64,000 nt of DNA from Chloroflexota bacterium (GCA_025354985.1 JANXLU010000053.1:100591-164590); one strand, 5' to 3'. Positions 24,593 to 33,959 are shown, counted from the first letter of the stretch. Numbers and translations are program-made. The notes: generated by a model from the sequence alone, not told the origin.

Positions 24593-26473
24593 ATGTCTGA
24601 GCCTACCACTATTCAAGTCATAAAACCAACCGGTGCCCTAATTACGCGCAAGCCAATGGGAGCGGGTCAAGCCGACGTCGTCGGTACTGCCGACTTGGGC
24701 ACCGTGTTGCGTGCGGCCATTCGAAAAGGCGACAGTTGGCGAATTGCAAGCGGGCAATATGTGCCGGCTTCCGCGGTGTCTTCGGTAGTTACGCCTGTTG
24801 TGGCGGGTATATCGCCACAACCGATACCCGTCATGAAACCCCTTAGCCAACGTGACAAGAGGTGGTCAGGCGTGTTGTTGGGCAATACTACGGATGGCAG
24901 CGTGACGATCGGTAGCTATGGATGTCTGCTGGTCTGTTACACCATGCTGGTGAATGCCGCAATCGAGCCCGCAATCAACCCAATAGACCACAACAGTTTT
25001 CGGAGGCGCACCGGGGGTTTTCTTGGCCCGGGTTGGGCGGGCGGTCTGGCAACCACGTTTGATGTGTCGCCGGACACGGGCGGGCGGATCCAAATCTCGT
25101 GGTTTTCAGATCGTTACGAATCGGGAGGAGCGCCGCTGGACGTTGTGCATCAGGTGATCGAACATTTGCGCCATGGCGAGCCAGTCATTATTGAAGTGGA
25201 TTTTTACCCGGCCGACGGCCGGGACCCCAAATTTCGCCCGGAGCCCGGTCATCAAATGCACTTTGTGCTTGCAACCCGGCTTGATACGAGCTCGCCAAAC
25301 CTGAATGAACCGCGGATCATGATTATTGATCCATGGGACGGCATCGAGAAATCTCTGACCCCACGATTTGGCCAAACCAATGCAAGCGCGATTACCCGTG
25401 CGGTGCTATATGACATTGACGTGGAAGCGGCTCGGCAGCCGCTGGGCGTGGGCGCCCCGCCACAACCAGATACTGATCCGACCGGCCCCGGAGTACAGCG
25501 CACAAATCCGTGGTTGGGTGTTCACACGCTCAAGATCGGCCGCGGTGCCATGGATGCCTTTGACCGCGGCTGCCGATGGTTTACGATCTTGGAGGACGTG
25601 GATCTGGCGCGCGAACTTACGCGCAAGGGCGCCCGCGTGGCGCTTCGGCACGTGTGGTCGAACTGGATGATTACCCCAGAAGAGTTTATGCGCTGGGTGG
25701 GCAAGCCCATCCCGGGGGTCATTTACCTGGGCGTCAATGAGACCGACTCGATAAACGTTGACGTCGCAAGTATTCGCCGACGGGCGGAGTTTGACCTTTC
25801 CGTTACGAAGAAAATTCTGATTCATAGTGGATTCACCTCGCTATATGCAGCCGGATCATTTGCAACGGGCACGCCGGACTTTACAAACGTGGAAATCTGC
25901 AAGGCTATTCGGGATGGTTACGCCGAGGCCTACAACGCCGGAATGATGCTGCTTGACATGCACTCGTATGTGTTGAGCATGCGTGGCGACAACTCATTGC
26001 AGGGTGACGGCGGGAGACGCTGGTATGCGCGCAGATGGGAAATGTTGTTTCAGCGTTGTGGGTTTGACCCCAAAGTCCACGGAATTATCAGCAGTGAAAC
26101 CGGTCTGGACGGCGTTGGCGGGTTCATCAAGAATCGTGTTGGCAACGCAGACTTTAGCGCTTTTTGCACAGACTGGATTAATTTGCAGGGCAAGCCACTT
26201 GTAATTGACAACAAGCGGGATGAGCTTGCCCGGGTTGGGAAGGTGCAGCCCAGCAAATTTGAGGGAACTTGGACGTCACCGTTTCTTGGCGGCTCGCTCT
26301 TTCAACTTACGCCGCCCGGGACCGAGGATTGGCGGGATCACAATCTCTATCTCTACCTCAAGGAATTGCAGTTGGTCTGGCAGCGCCTGAATGCGCTGCC
26401 AGAAACCGAGCTGAGCCGCATTGCACCAGTTCCAGGCAACACGGCACAGTCGCTATCGCTACACCTACCATGA
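24593..26473 (+). CDS. C39-like peptidase plus clan-A glycosidase-like protein, uncharacterised
   Basis: 626 residues. Residues 20-65 look like a small SH3-type domain. Residues 80-255 resemble a peptidase C39-like domain with a plausible triad Cys111 (GSYGCLLVCY), His223 (GHQMHFVLA) and Asp246 (IIDPWDG). Residues 305-610 resemble a TIM barrel of glycoside hydrolase clan A: LGVNET places Asn-Glu383 at the acid/base position and IISSETG places Glu502 at the nucleophile position. No signal peptide or membrane segment is seen, odd for enzymes that usually act on walls or peptides outside. The 3' end overlaps the next gene by ATGA. It is the first gene of a three-gene operon behind paired palindromes. 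Domain calls are from motifs only. Confidence 0.7.
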   Translation: MSEPTTIQVIKPTGALITRKPMGAGQADVVGTADLGTVLRAAIRKGDSWRIASGQYVPASAVSSVVTPVVAGISPQPIPVMKPLSQRDKRWSGVLLGNTTDGSVTIGSYGCLLVCYTMLVNAAIEPAINPIDHNSFRRRTGGFLGPGWAGGLATTFDVSPDTGGRIQISWFSDRYESGGAPLDVVHQVIEHLRHGEPVIIEVDFYPADGRDPKFRPEPGHQMHFVLATRLDTSSPNLNEPRIMIIDPWDGIEKSLTPRFGQTNASAITRAVLYDIDVEAARQPLGVGAPPQPDTDPTGPGVQRTNPWLGVHTLKIGRGAMDAFDRGCRWFTILEDVDLARELTRKGARVALRHVWSNWMITPEEFMRWVGKPIPGVIYLGVNETDSINVDVASIRRRAEFDLSVTKKILIHSGFTSLYAAGSFATGTPDFTNVEICKAIRDGYAEAYNAGMMLLDMHSYVLSMRGDNSLQGDGGRRWYARRWEMLFQRCGFDPKVHGIISSETGLDGVGGFIKNRVGNADFSAFCTDWINLQGKPLVIDNKRDELARVGKVQPSKFEGTWTSPFLGGSLFQLTPPGTEDWRDHNLYLYLKELQLVWQRLNALPETELSRIAPVPGNTAQSLSLHLP

Positions 26474-28503
26474 TCGAATATCTTTCACCGTCTGTTTCAT
26501 CATTTGTGCTCACGTTGATTGGCGCCTCGGTTGCTCTTGGGGCGTGCGGTGTTCTGGTCGGGACGATGACACACCGCTATCGCAAGCAGGCGATCGATCT
26601 TGCACAACGCTATCTTGGTGTGCGCGGTCAACACCGCGCTGCGGTCGGCCAGCTTGAGAAAACGCTTGGGCAGTTCAACGAAAAGCAGCGCGAGGTTCAT
26701 CTTGCCTCGGCGCATGCCGACAGCACCGCCCAGCTGAATGCACGTCTGCAGGGTCAATACCTGACCGTGGAGCGGAAGGCAAACAATCTCGGCGACGAAA
26801 ATCGGGACTTGCGCAGCAAGGTGGTTCGGTTTGAAACGCACAATATTGAATTGCAAACACTGGCCAAACAACAGCAGAGCATGCTGGCGCAAGCCACCGA
26901 TGCGTTGGATCGCGCGCGGAATGATCACGCCCAGGCTCATGCGAATGCAACGGATCGTGGTGCGGCGCTTGCGAAGATGGAGCAGCGTGTTAAGGACGTC
27001 ATGGGCCAGCTGACGAATGCCAGCAAGGTTGCCCATGATCTCCATGCCCACAATCAGTCATTAAGCCGACAACTGGCAGATGCTGAAAAGCGCGTGGCTG
27101 AACGGGAGCGGACGGTGATCAATACCGAACTTCAGCTGGCGTCCAAGAGCGACAAGGTCGCGGTTGCCACCAAGGTTATGGAGACCCATGCACAGCATGT
27201 GGCGCGGATTGCCGAGCTTAGTGGACACCTGGATCAAGCACAGAATCGCATTTCCGAATTGGAGAAGCTGCACGGCGAGAAGGCGGGTGTGAGTACGGAC
27301 TTGCACGAGCGTTTGCTTAAGACCGAGGCTGCTCACGCCGAAATGATTGCGGAAAGTCGTGATCGTCTATCAATCATCACAAAGTTGACCGACGACTTGA
27401 ACAACACCCGCCTGGCGCTCGGCAACGCCCACCTGCTGATTAATCAGCATGATGCCATGAACAAGGAACAGTGGCTTAAATTGCAGGATGCACACGGTGA
27501 GCTTGCGGGATTTAAGAGCCAGGGTCAATCGGCCAGGGTTACGGCAACACAGCCGATCGTGGTTACCATGCCCGCCCTTCCCAAGCAGTCGGTTTCCGTT
27601 GCCAACCTGACGCCCGAACAGCAAGCAGTGGTGGATCGGGCAAATGCCGCACCTGGGATGCAGAGCGTTCTGACCAAAATGGCGAATGAGTTGTTAAAGA
27701 CGCAACGCTCGCTGGACGGCACTCAGGGAAAATTGGATGAATTGCTGCATAGTGGCAAGTCAGGCGATGCCAGCGGTTTGGCAGACATTATCAAGGCCAA
27801 TGAAGTCGAGATTGCCTCGCTTAAGCAAGACTTGCAGGCTGCGCGACAGCGGTATAACGACGCGAAGGAGCACAATTCCGCGCAGGCGACCAGAATTGGG
27901 GATCTGAGCCGACAGGTGCGCGACCTTCAAACGCGCTATGAGGCGGCCAACCAGCTTGCAGATGAATTGCGCACCAAGGTCGAGGAGCTGGACGCCCGAC
28001 GGTTGGAGCTTGAAACGGAGGTTGATCAACGCCGCACCATGGCCGATATGACCGGTGATCACATGGGATTTCCACAGCATCAGGGCGGGGCCACGTTGCC
28101 GAGCTTTGTAACCGGCTCGGTTGAGGCGCCTCGCTTCGTTAAAAACCATGACCGGATCACGATTGACCCGCCGCTGGATGCGATCAGCGGGATGACGCCA
28201 AAGGATGTCTCTGCGCTGCGTCATGCCGCGATTATGACGCCAGGTGATCTGGCGTCGCTCTCGGAAGAGCAACTTCAAACGATTGTCAAGCCGACGATCT
28301 GGCGTCGACCGGATTACGCCTCCTGGATTCGCCAAGCGCGCCAGATTCAAATGCCTGCGAGCGCTCTCGCCGCCGAGATTCAGCCCGAGATTGTGGTGAT
28401 TGCGCCGCAAGCAGTGACTGGCATCGCGGCAGTTCCAAATGCTGGTTCAAACGGTGAACCACCAACCCCGATTGCCGAACCCGCCACCGACGTTGGCGGC
28501 TAG
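26470..28503 (+). CDS. Membrane-anchored long coiled-coil protein with HhH-like C-terminal domain
   Basis: 677 residues from the ATG at 26470, which overlaps the preceding stop (ATGA). One N-terminal membrane segment (about 10-32, FVLTLIGASVALGACGVLVG) is followed by positive residues, so the body is probably cytoplasmic. Residues about 40-530 are almost continuous heptad-type coiled coil rich in Gln, Ala, Lys and Glu (RmuC- or EzrA-like in appearance but with no nuclease motif), with a short break at about 360-385. Residues 567-626 (LDAISGMTPKDVSALRHAAIMTPGDLASLSEEQLQ) resemble the helix-hairpin-helix domain of DUF4332-type proteins that can bind DNA or protein. The tail is Pro/Ala-rich. It may link the NTPase encoded next to the membrane; function unknown. 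Confidence 0.75.
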   Translation: MIEYLSPSVSSFVLTLIGASVALGACGVLVGTMTHRYRKQAIDLAQRYLGVRGQHRAAVGQLEKTLGQFNEKQREVHLASAHADSTAQLNARLQGQYLTVERKANNLGDENRDLRSKVVRFETHNIELQTLAKQQQSMLAQATDALDRARNDHAQAHANATDRGAALAKMEQRVKDVMGQLTNASKVAHDLHAHNQSLSRQLADAEKRVAERERTVINTELQLASKSDKVAVATKVMETHAQHVARIAELSGHLDQAQNRISELEKLHGEKAGVSTDLHERLLKTEAAHAEMIAESRDRLSIITKLTDDLNNTRLALGNAHLLINQHDAMNKEQWLKLQDAHGELAGFKSQGQSARVTATQPIVVTMPALPKQSVSVANLTPEQQAVVDRANAAPGMQSVLTKMANELLKTQRSLDGTQGKLDELLHSGKSGDASGLADIIKANEVEIASLKQDLQAARQRYNDAKEHNSAQATRIGDLSRQVRDLQTRYEAANQLADELRTKVEELDARRLELETEVDQRRTMADMTGDHMGFPQHQGGATLPSFVTGSVEAPRFVKNHDRITIDPPLDAISGMTPKDVSALRHAAIMTPGDLASLSEEQLQTIVKPTIWRRPDYASWIRQARQIQMPASALAAEIQPEIVVIAPQAVTGIAAVPNAGSNGEPPTPIAEPATDVGG

Positions 28504-28516
28504 TCTGTAGCGCTTC

Positions 28517-29833
28517 ATGCCGCCTTCACGCAAGCCCCGCGCCAAACCACCCGATCATCACATCTCCAATGGTTCGCATATGAGCTTGCCGATGGCGTAT
28601 GAGCGTGCAGACGACCTGGGTCATGCTTGGCTGAATTTTGAGCTTGATCTGCCGCTGGAAGCGCAACCGGATGGCGGGGCAAATCCATTTTATGTGGCCC
28701 GGCCGAATAACCCGGTCGAGCGGTTGCAGGATGAGCTTACCAGTCCATTTCGGCTGCCACCAAAATATTTTTTGTCTGGAAATCGCGGCAGCGGGAAAAG
28801 CAATGAGTTGCGACGTATTGCTGCCAGCGCTAGCATTCGGGATCGATATTGGCCAATGTATTTTTCCATACGCGATGAAACTGATGTCAACAACCTTGAC
28901 TACAAGGACGTGTTGCTAGCGGTGGGTGGTCGGATGTATCGCGAATATAAGTCCGCAGGCAACAAAATTCCGGTTTCTCTGGAAACCGAGCTTGACAAAT
29001 GGCGCGGACGGGTGATGGAAATGATCGTGCGCAAACCACGTCTGGGTGAGATTGAGATAGATGGCGGGCTTGCGGCCTTCTTTGCACACCTCGGCCTGCG
29101 GATCAAGCTGGAGCCCCAGACCAGACAAGAGCTGCGCCAGTTTATTGATCAGGACGTCAGCCAGTTGGTTGAGGTGATCAACGAAATATCAATGGTGATC
29201 CGCCGGCAGACGCACCGGGTGCCCCTTCTGTTGATTGATGACCTGGACAAGGCCGATCCGGCAACTACCAAAGCTATTTTTTATACGCGGCGCGAGACCA
29301 TGATTGCGCCGGACTGCGCAATCGTGTATTCGGTGAGTGACGCGCTCTTTTACATGCCGGAATTTGAGGGAATTCGCGATCATGCGGTGTTTCTGCCAAA
29401 CGTCCAGCTGTGGGATCGGCGCAGCCAGCAATACAGCCTGGAAGGTTTTGAAACAATGCGATCCATGGCACTCATGCGGATGAACCCGGAGCTAATCGCG
29501 CGTGAGGCATTGACCCAGGCCGTGCGGAACAGCGGAGGAAGCTTTCGCGAACTGGCACGGATGTTGCGCTTTGCGATTGTGCATGCGCATAAGGAGGGCA
29601 AAATCAGCGTGCAACACGTTTTGGATGCCGCGGCGGAAATCCGCGGAGAATATCGCCGGGTGTTGACAACCGAGCAGCGTGAACTGTTGCGCGAAGCGCA
29701 TCGCAGCAATCACGTGGATCAACCGGCCAAGGCGATTCCTCTGATGCAAATGCTGGCGCTTATGGAATACAACGATCGCGAACCCTGGTGTGATGTGCAC
29801 CCGGCCATTATCGAGCTACTGTCGGCCGCTTAG
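28517..29833 (+). CDS. P-loop NTPase of uncertain (STAND/KAP/AAA-like) class
   Basis: 438 residues. Walker A GNRGSGKS at 88-95 and Walker B LLLIDDLDK at 237-245, with an acidic pair typical of STAND/KAP/AAA ATPases. A later YSVSDALFY may be a sensor-1 region. Residues 335-400 hold an arginine-rich helical part (SGGSFRELARMLRFAIVHAH) like a lid or winged region of ORC/Cdc6-type ATPases. The first 25 residues are basic and disordered; ATG at 28580 is a possible shorter start. It follows the coiled-coil gene by 13 bp and its stop overlaps the histidine-kinase stop on the other strand. It is probably the switch component of this operon. The target is unknown. Confidence 0.75.
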   Translation: MPPSRKPRAKPPDHHISNGSHMSLPMAYERADDLGHAWLNFELDLPLEAQPDGGANPFYVARPNNPVERLQDELTSPFRLPPKYFLSGNRGSGKSNELRRIAASASIRDRYWPMYFSIRDETDVNNLDYKDVLLAVGGRMYREYKSAGNKIPVSLETELDKWRGRVMEMIVRKPRLGEIEIDGGLAAFFAHLGLRIKLEPQTRQELRQFIDQDVSQLVEVINEISMVIRRQTHRVPLLLIDDLDKADPATTKAIFYTRRETMIAPDCAIVYSVSDALFYMPEFEGIRDHAVFLPNVQLWDRRSQQYSLEGFETMRSMALMRMNPELIAREALTQAVRNSGGSFRELARMLRFAIVHAHKEGKISVQHVLDAAAEIRGEYRRVLTTEQRELLREAHRSNHVDQPAKAIPLMQMLALMEYNDREPWCDVHPAIIELLSAA

Positions 29834-31047
29834 GTGGCCAATACCGGCAGGGTGATCGTCATAGTTGTGCCCGCACCAACCGTGCTCGATGCGGAAATGG
29901 CCCCACCATGGGCTTGAACCAGTTGGCGGGCTATGGCCAAACCAAGACCACTTCCGTGAGAGCCGCGGTCCTTTGCAAACCGGTCGAACACATGAGACAG
30001 AAGCTCGGGTGCAATTCCGGAACCGGTATCCTGAATCGTAATTTCAATGCGATCGCGGTCGCCTGGCACGTTTCTAATGGCGCAAATGATGCGACCGGAT
30101 GGGCTCGTATACCGGAGTGCATTGTCAATCAGGTTGTTTAACACTTCCCGTATGCGAACCGGATCCAGATCACACGTGAGCGATTCAGCCGTCGTGTCAA
30201 CTGTGAGCGCGATGTTCATCTGCAACGCACGCGTCTCGTAGGAGGCGATACAACGTTTTAAAAGCCCAACGATATCGCAGGATTCAATTTGCAGCTTCAG
30301 ACTGCCGCTCTCGGCGAGCGTTAGGGTGCGCAGGTCATCTACAAGCCGGCTCATGATTTGTGTCTCTTCAAGAATGGTGGCGATGTGCACGTCATCACGT
30401 TCGTAGACACCGTCCAGCACTCCCTCCAAATTTCCCTGAATCACCGTGAGCGGGGTACGCAGTTCGTGGGTTACATCCGCAAGTAGGTTTCGCCTGGCCA
30501 GCTCGTTTTGCTGCAACTTGGCGGTCATGTCGTTAAAAGCCGTTGCCAGTGCTTTGGATTCAATTGATCCGCGCTCGGGAATGAGCACGCGCGCGGTGTA
30601 ATCACCGGACTGAACCTGGCTGGCGGCCAAAATCAAGGCGCGCATTGGGTCCGTGGCCCGACGCAATACGCGCGTGGCTCGCACGGACACCCAGAGACCC
30701 GCTCCGAAAATGAGTAACGCAATGAATGGAATCGTTCCAAATGGCCTAAATCCACTTGCGACGCCCGGGAAGCCGCGCGGGGGAATGGGTGGTTCCGGGA
30801 ATGGCAGCCCTGGTGGGAAGTGACTGGCGAATCTTAAGGGAAGCAAGTCGATTTGAAAAGCCAGCCACCAAATTAGCGCCGTGCCCAGGGAAATGCCGAC
30901 AACGAAGAGTAGCGAAAACAACAAAACGGTGCGCAGGAAAAAGCCGCGGTTCGCACGCCGCCATAGTGCTCTATTCTTGTCGGTGGGCGGGAATGGTTCC
31001 CCCTTGGGCCACCACGGCGGTGGATTGCGCGCAAACATGGGTGCCAT
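29830..31047 (-). CDS. Sensor histidine kinase
   Basis: 405 residues. Two membrane segments (about 38-66 and 105-122) enclose a short Pro-rich extracytoplasmic loop of about 40 residues. Then HAMP (ATRVLRRATDPMRALILA), HisKA with phospho-acceptor His194 (DVTHELRTPL) and HATPase with N box (EVLNNLIDNALRYT), G1 DTGSGIAP and G2 GSGLGLAIARQLV. It autophosphorylates and passes phosphate to the response regulator encoded 2 bp upstream. The small loop suggests sensing in or near the membrane. The gene is convergent and overlaps the NTPase gene at the stop codons. Confidence 0.93.
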   Translation of the reverse strand: MAPMFARNPPPWWPKGEPFPPTDKNRALWRRANRGFFLRTVLLFSLLFVVGISLGTALIWWLAFQIDLLPLRFASHFPPGLPFPEPPIPPRGFPGVASGFRPFGTIPFIALLIFGAGLWVSVRATRVLRRATDPMRALILAASQVQSGDYTARVLIPERGSIESKALATAFNDMTAKLQQNELARRNLLADVTHELRTPLTVIQGNLEGVLDGVYERDDVHIATILEETQIMSRLVDDLRTLTLAESGSLKLQIESCDIVGLLKRCIASYETRALQMNIALTVDTTAESLTCDLDPVRIREVLNNLIDNALRYTSPSGRIICAIRNVPGDRDRIEITIQDTGSGIAPELLSHVFDRFAKDRGSHGSGLGLAIARQLVQAHGGAISASSTVGAGTTMTITLPVLAT

Positions 31048-31049
31048 GG

Positions 31050-31730
31050 TTAATCGGCGAATTTGTAGCCCACGCCGTAGACCGTATGAATATAACGTGG
31101 ATCGCGCGGTTCGGGCTCAATCTTGCGTCTAAGATTTTTGATGTGCGCGTCGATGGCCCGTTCGTAGCTTTCAACGGCCATGCCCCGCACGGCATCAAGC
31201 AACTGCGCCCGGGTGAAAATGCGACCCGGCTGGCTGGCAAGGGTATGCAGCAATTGAAACTCCGTGATAGTAAGCTCGATTTGCTGGCCCGACAGAGTGA
31301 CACGCATGCGTGACGGGTCTATGCTGAGGTCGTCGACTTGCAAAACGTGTGCCGGGTCTCCGCTGGTGCTCTCGGCCCGGCGCAGCACGGCGCGCGCACG
31401 GGCCACCAGTTCCTTTGGGCTAAAGGGCTTGACCATGTAATCGTCCGCTCCCAACTCCAACCCAACAAGTTTGTCAGTCTCTTCGCCCCGCGCTGTAAGG
31501 ATAATGATCGGTGTGTTTCCGATTTTGCGCAATGCTCGGGTCACGTCCAGACCGTTGATATCTGGCAACCCGAGATCGAGTACAACAAGATCGGGATGCT
31601 CCGTCTGATAGCTTGACAAAGCATCCCGACCAGTGGTGGCAATGACCACCCGATATTCAGATTTTTCGAAATAGTCGCGAGCTATTTGCGCAATGCGCAA
31701 CTCGTCGTCCACGACCAATATCGTCTTCAT
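31050..31730 (-). CDS. OmpR/PhoB-family response regulator
   Basis: 226 residues. Receiver domain with acidic pocket Asp8/Asp9, phospho-acceptor Asp52 (VLDLGLPDINGLDV), Thr in ILTARG and Lys in MVKPFSPKELVAR. C-terminal OmpR winged helix (LTITEFQLLHTLASQPGRIFTRAQLL, YIHTVYGVGYKF). It should bind direct repeats upstream of its own operon and other genes after phosphorylation by the adjacent kinase. Confidence 0.94.
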   Translation of the reverse strand: MKTILVVDDELRIAQIARDYFEKSEYRVVIATTGRDALSSYQTEHPDLVVLDLGLPDINGLDVTRALRKIGNTPIIILTARGEETDKLVGLELGADDYMVKPFSPKELVARARAVLRRAESTSGDPAHVLQVDDLSIDPSRMRVTLSGQQIELTITEFQLLHTLASQPGRIFTRAQLLDAVRGMAVESYERAIDAHIKNLRRKIEPEPRDPRYIHTVYGVGYKFAD

Positions 31731-31737
31731 TCAGAGT

Positions 31738-32388
31738 TCATTCAATTGGCGCCGGTGGCGTGGTCGGAGGCTTGGGCGCTTGAGGTTCCGTCGCCGCGGG
31801 CATACCAGGGTCGACTGCAGCGGGCGAGTCGGATTTCACTGCACCTTCGGCGGCATGTTGCTGGCGATGCCACTCTGCAAAGAAAGGTGGCGCGCCGTGA
31901 CCATCGGTTCCACCGGGCCCGCCGGGACCACCAAACGGACCGCGACGCCAGCCCATACCCCAACCACGGTGACGACCGCCAAAAGCGCCCAGTAGCAATC
32001 GTGCCAGCAGAGCGAGCAAGGCCAGACCGATCACGAAACGCACAATGCCGCCGAAGAAGCCCAGGATGCCAAAGCCAAATCCACCCATGGGGCCAAAGCC
32101 CCGGCCAAACTGCGGACCATAGTTCGGGAAGTTGCCAAATCCCGGCATCGGTTGTGCGCCACCGCGTGGGCCAACTTGGCGGGGTGAAGGCGGTTGACTT
32201 GGTTCGCCGGGTTGCTGGTCCAAGCTTGGGGGAGCAGGTGGTCGATACGCGCCATACCCGGGTGCGCTAATAAAGCCCTGGCCCCGGCGCATACCCAGAC
32301 CAAATCCAACCGCACCTGCCGCGGCGACACCGCCACACAGCAGCACAAGGGCCAATGCCCCGGCAATAAATACACGCGTTCGTTTCAT
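31738..32388 (-). CDS. Pro/Gly-rich membrane protein leading the two-component operon
   Basis: 216 residues with no recognised family. The N-terminus is a signal anchor (VFIAGALALVLLCGGVAAAGAVGFGLGM). A proline-rich stretch (30-75) and a Gly/Phe-rich stretch (75-105) precede a second membrane segment (IVRFVIGLALLALLARLLLGAF). The tail is Gly-, then Pro/Ala-rich. The gene is 7 bp upstream of the response regulator gene and has a GGAGAAA ribosome-binding site, so it is the first gene of the operon. It may be the regulon's own target or an accessory sensor. The 199-bp gap upstream (32389-32587) contains CACAAATTGTG at 32500-32510 but no gene. Confidence 0.72.
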   Translation of the reverse strand: MKRTRVFIAGALALVLLCGGVAAAGAVGFGLGMRRGQGFISAPGYGAYRPPAPPSLDQQPGEPSQPPSPRQVGPRGGAQPMPGFGNFPNYGPQFGRGFGPMGGFGFGILGFFGGIVRFVIGLALLALLARLLLGAFGGRHRGWGMGWRRGPFGGPGGPGGTDGHGAPPFFAEWHRQQHAAEGAVKSDSPAAVDPGMPAATEPQAPKPPTTPPAPIE

Positions 32389-32587
32389 GATGTTATTTCT
32401 CCAATTTTCTTTCTATGTTCCAAATGCAGGCGATTTTTGTGTCTGACGATGTGAGACGGATCACACGTTTGGATGAGGTCAGCTTGCACTCAAATTGCGC
32501 ACAAATTGTGAACGCGAAATGGAGAATTGTTCAAGATGTCACGTTGGTCATTGTGAAGGAATTGGATTTGTGTTGGTACGATTTTGT

Positions 32588-33898
32588 CTAGTAAAAGCCA
32601 AGTGCGTTTTTTGCCAGAATAGATAGTGCGCTGATCGCCAATGCGACAAAGGTTGGAATGGCTGCGTATTTAATCCAGCGCCCCCAACCGATGGGGTGAC
32701 CATTGTGCGCCATGTAGGTGTAGCTGACAACATTAGGGCTGGCCCCTACCGGAGTCAGGTTGCCCCCAATGTCAACACCCAGGGCCAGGGCCCAGGTCAT
32801 GATGCCAAGCGCGGGCGCAGCCGGCAATATTGCGACTTCCTTCATTACGTAGCCCATGGCGAGGGACATCGGGATGTTGTCAATAATGCCGCTGGCAAGT
32901 CCACTTCCCCACAAAAGTATCATCAGCAGCGTGGGCGTGCTGCCGGCAGCAGCGCGGAATACCCACTGCGCCACTTCGGAGATGAACCCTGTTCTTTGCA
33001 ACGCTCCAACCATTACGAATAAGCCAATAAAGAACAGCAGGCTTTCAATGTCCAGTTTTTTGACGATGTTTTTAATGTCACCCCCGCCCAACATCATCAC
33101 AACCAGCGCAGGCAACAATGCGGCACTGGCGGTCCCCAGATGGATGTGGAGTAGTTGACCGATGGAATCATGAAACATGAGCAGCACGATGGCTGCGGCG
33201 AAGCCGGCCAAGCCGAAGCGATACGCATGTCGGTCGGTAATCATGGCGGGTCGATCTACGTCAATCAAGGCAGAAACATCCTGGTTGGCGTGCGCCTTTT
33301 TGAGCATATTGCGATTGCCGACGTAAAACATCAAGGCCGTAACAATGGTACAAACCAGCGCTGTTGGACCGGTGTGGATCAGGAAATCGGCAAAACCATA
33401 CCCAAGCAGGTTACCCAAAATTACGTTGGGCGGATTGCCGATCAAGGTGGCGGTACCACCGGCGTTGGCGCAGCAAACTTCCGCAATGACCAGGGGAACG
33501 GGATCCATTTTTGTCATTTGGGCCAAGCGAATACTCAGGGCGGTTAAGAACAGCATGACGGTGATGCCGTCCATCAACGCAGCCATTACGCCCGCAAGCA
33601 ATGGAAATGTCAAGAATATGGCCGCGGGTCGGTAATGCAATATGTGGGCAACTTCGGCGGCCAGCCAGGTAAAGAACCCGGCCTCGGCCAGAATTCCAAC
33701 TAGAACAAACATACCGAGTAACAGACCCATGGTCTCCCAGTCCACGAACGTCATCGCGCCCGCCAGACCATCCTTAGAGCCAAAAAAGCCAAGCACAACC
33801 AGAATAGCGGCACCCAAGAGCGCAACGGCATGCCGAGGAAAGCGCTCAGTTGCAATCAGAATATAGGCGAGAACAAAAATCACGAGGGCGGTAATCAT
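32588..33898 (-). CDS. ArsB/NhaD-type (SLC13-like) ion transporter
   Basis: 436 residues from the ATG at 33898 (a TTG lies just before it), with about 11-12 membrane segments. Family motifs: DGITVMLFLTALSIRLAQ, CCANAGGTATLIGNPPNVILG, ASGIIDNIPMSLAM and GVDIGGNLTPVGASPNVVSY. These are the paired helical hairpins of the ion transporter superfamily members ArsB, NhaD and P-protein. Likely an Na+/H+ antiporter or anion exporter. No arsR or arsC is nearby, weakening an arsenite role. A GGAG site lies about 9 nt before the ATG. An intrinsic terminator sits directly upstream, so the gene is probably under attenuation. Confidence 0.88.
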   Translation of the reverse strand: MITALVIFVLAYILIATERFPRHAVALLGAAILVVLGFFGSKDGLAGAMTFVDWETMGLLLGMFVLVGILAEAGFFTWLAAEVAHILHYRPAAIFLTFPLLAGVMAALMDGITVMLFLTALSIRLAQMTKMDPVPLVIAEVCCANAGGTATLIGNPPNVILGNLLGYGFADFLIHTGPTALVCTIVTALMFYVGNRNMLKKAHANQDVSALIDVDRPAMITDRHAYRFGLAGFAAAIVLLMFHDSIGQLLHIHLGTASAALLPALVVMMLGGGDIKNIVKKLDIESLLFFIGLFVMVGALQRTGFISEVAQWVFRAAAGSTPTLLMILLWGSGLASGIIDNIPMSLAMGYVMKEVAILPAAPALGIMTWALALGVDIGGNLTPVGASPNVVSYTYMAHNGHPIGWGRWIKYAAIPTFVALAISALSILAKNALGFY

Positions 33899-33911
33899 CA
33901 ATGAAGCTCCG

Positions 33912-33940
33912 AAAAATAAAAAGCTGCCAACGTTGGCAGC
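33912..33940 (-). terminator. Intrinsic terminator directly ahead of the transporter gene
   Basis: The 18-bp palindrome GCTGCCAACGTTGGCAGC (33923-33940) is followed, read leftward, by TTTTTATTTTT (33922-33912). The T-tract ends 13 nt before the ATG at 33898, leaving room only for the ribosome-binding site. Any upstream transcript must pass it. Confidence 0.8.
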
Positions 33941-33959
33941 CAGATTTCATGGGCGCAAG

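Noticed and set aside
24593..32388. Treating the two-component genes as part of the three-gene NTPase operon
   Set aside because: They are convergent and only share stop codons, so co-transcription is impossible. A functional link would be speculation.
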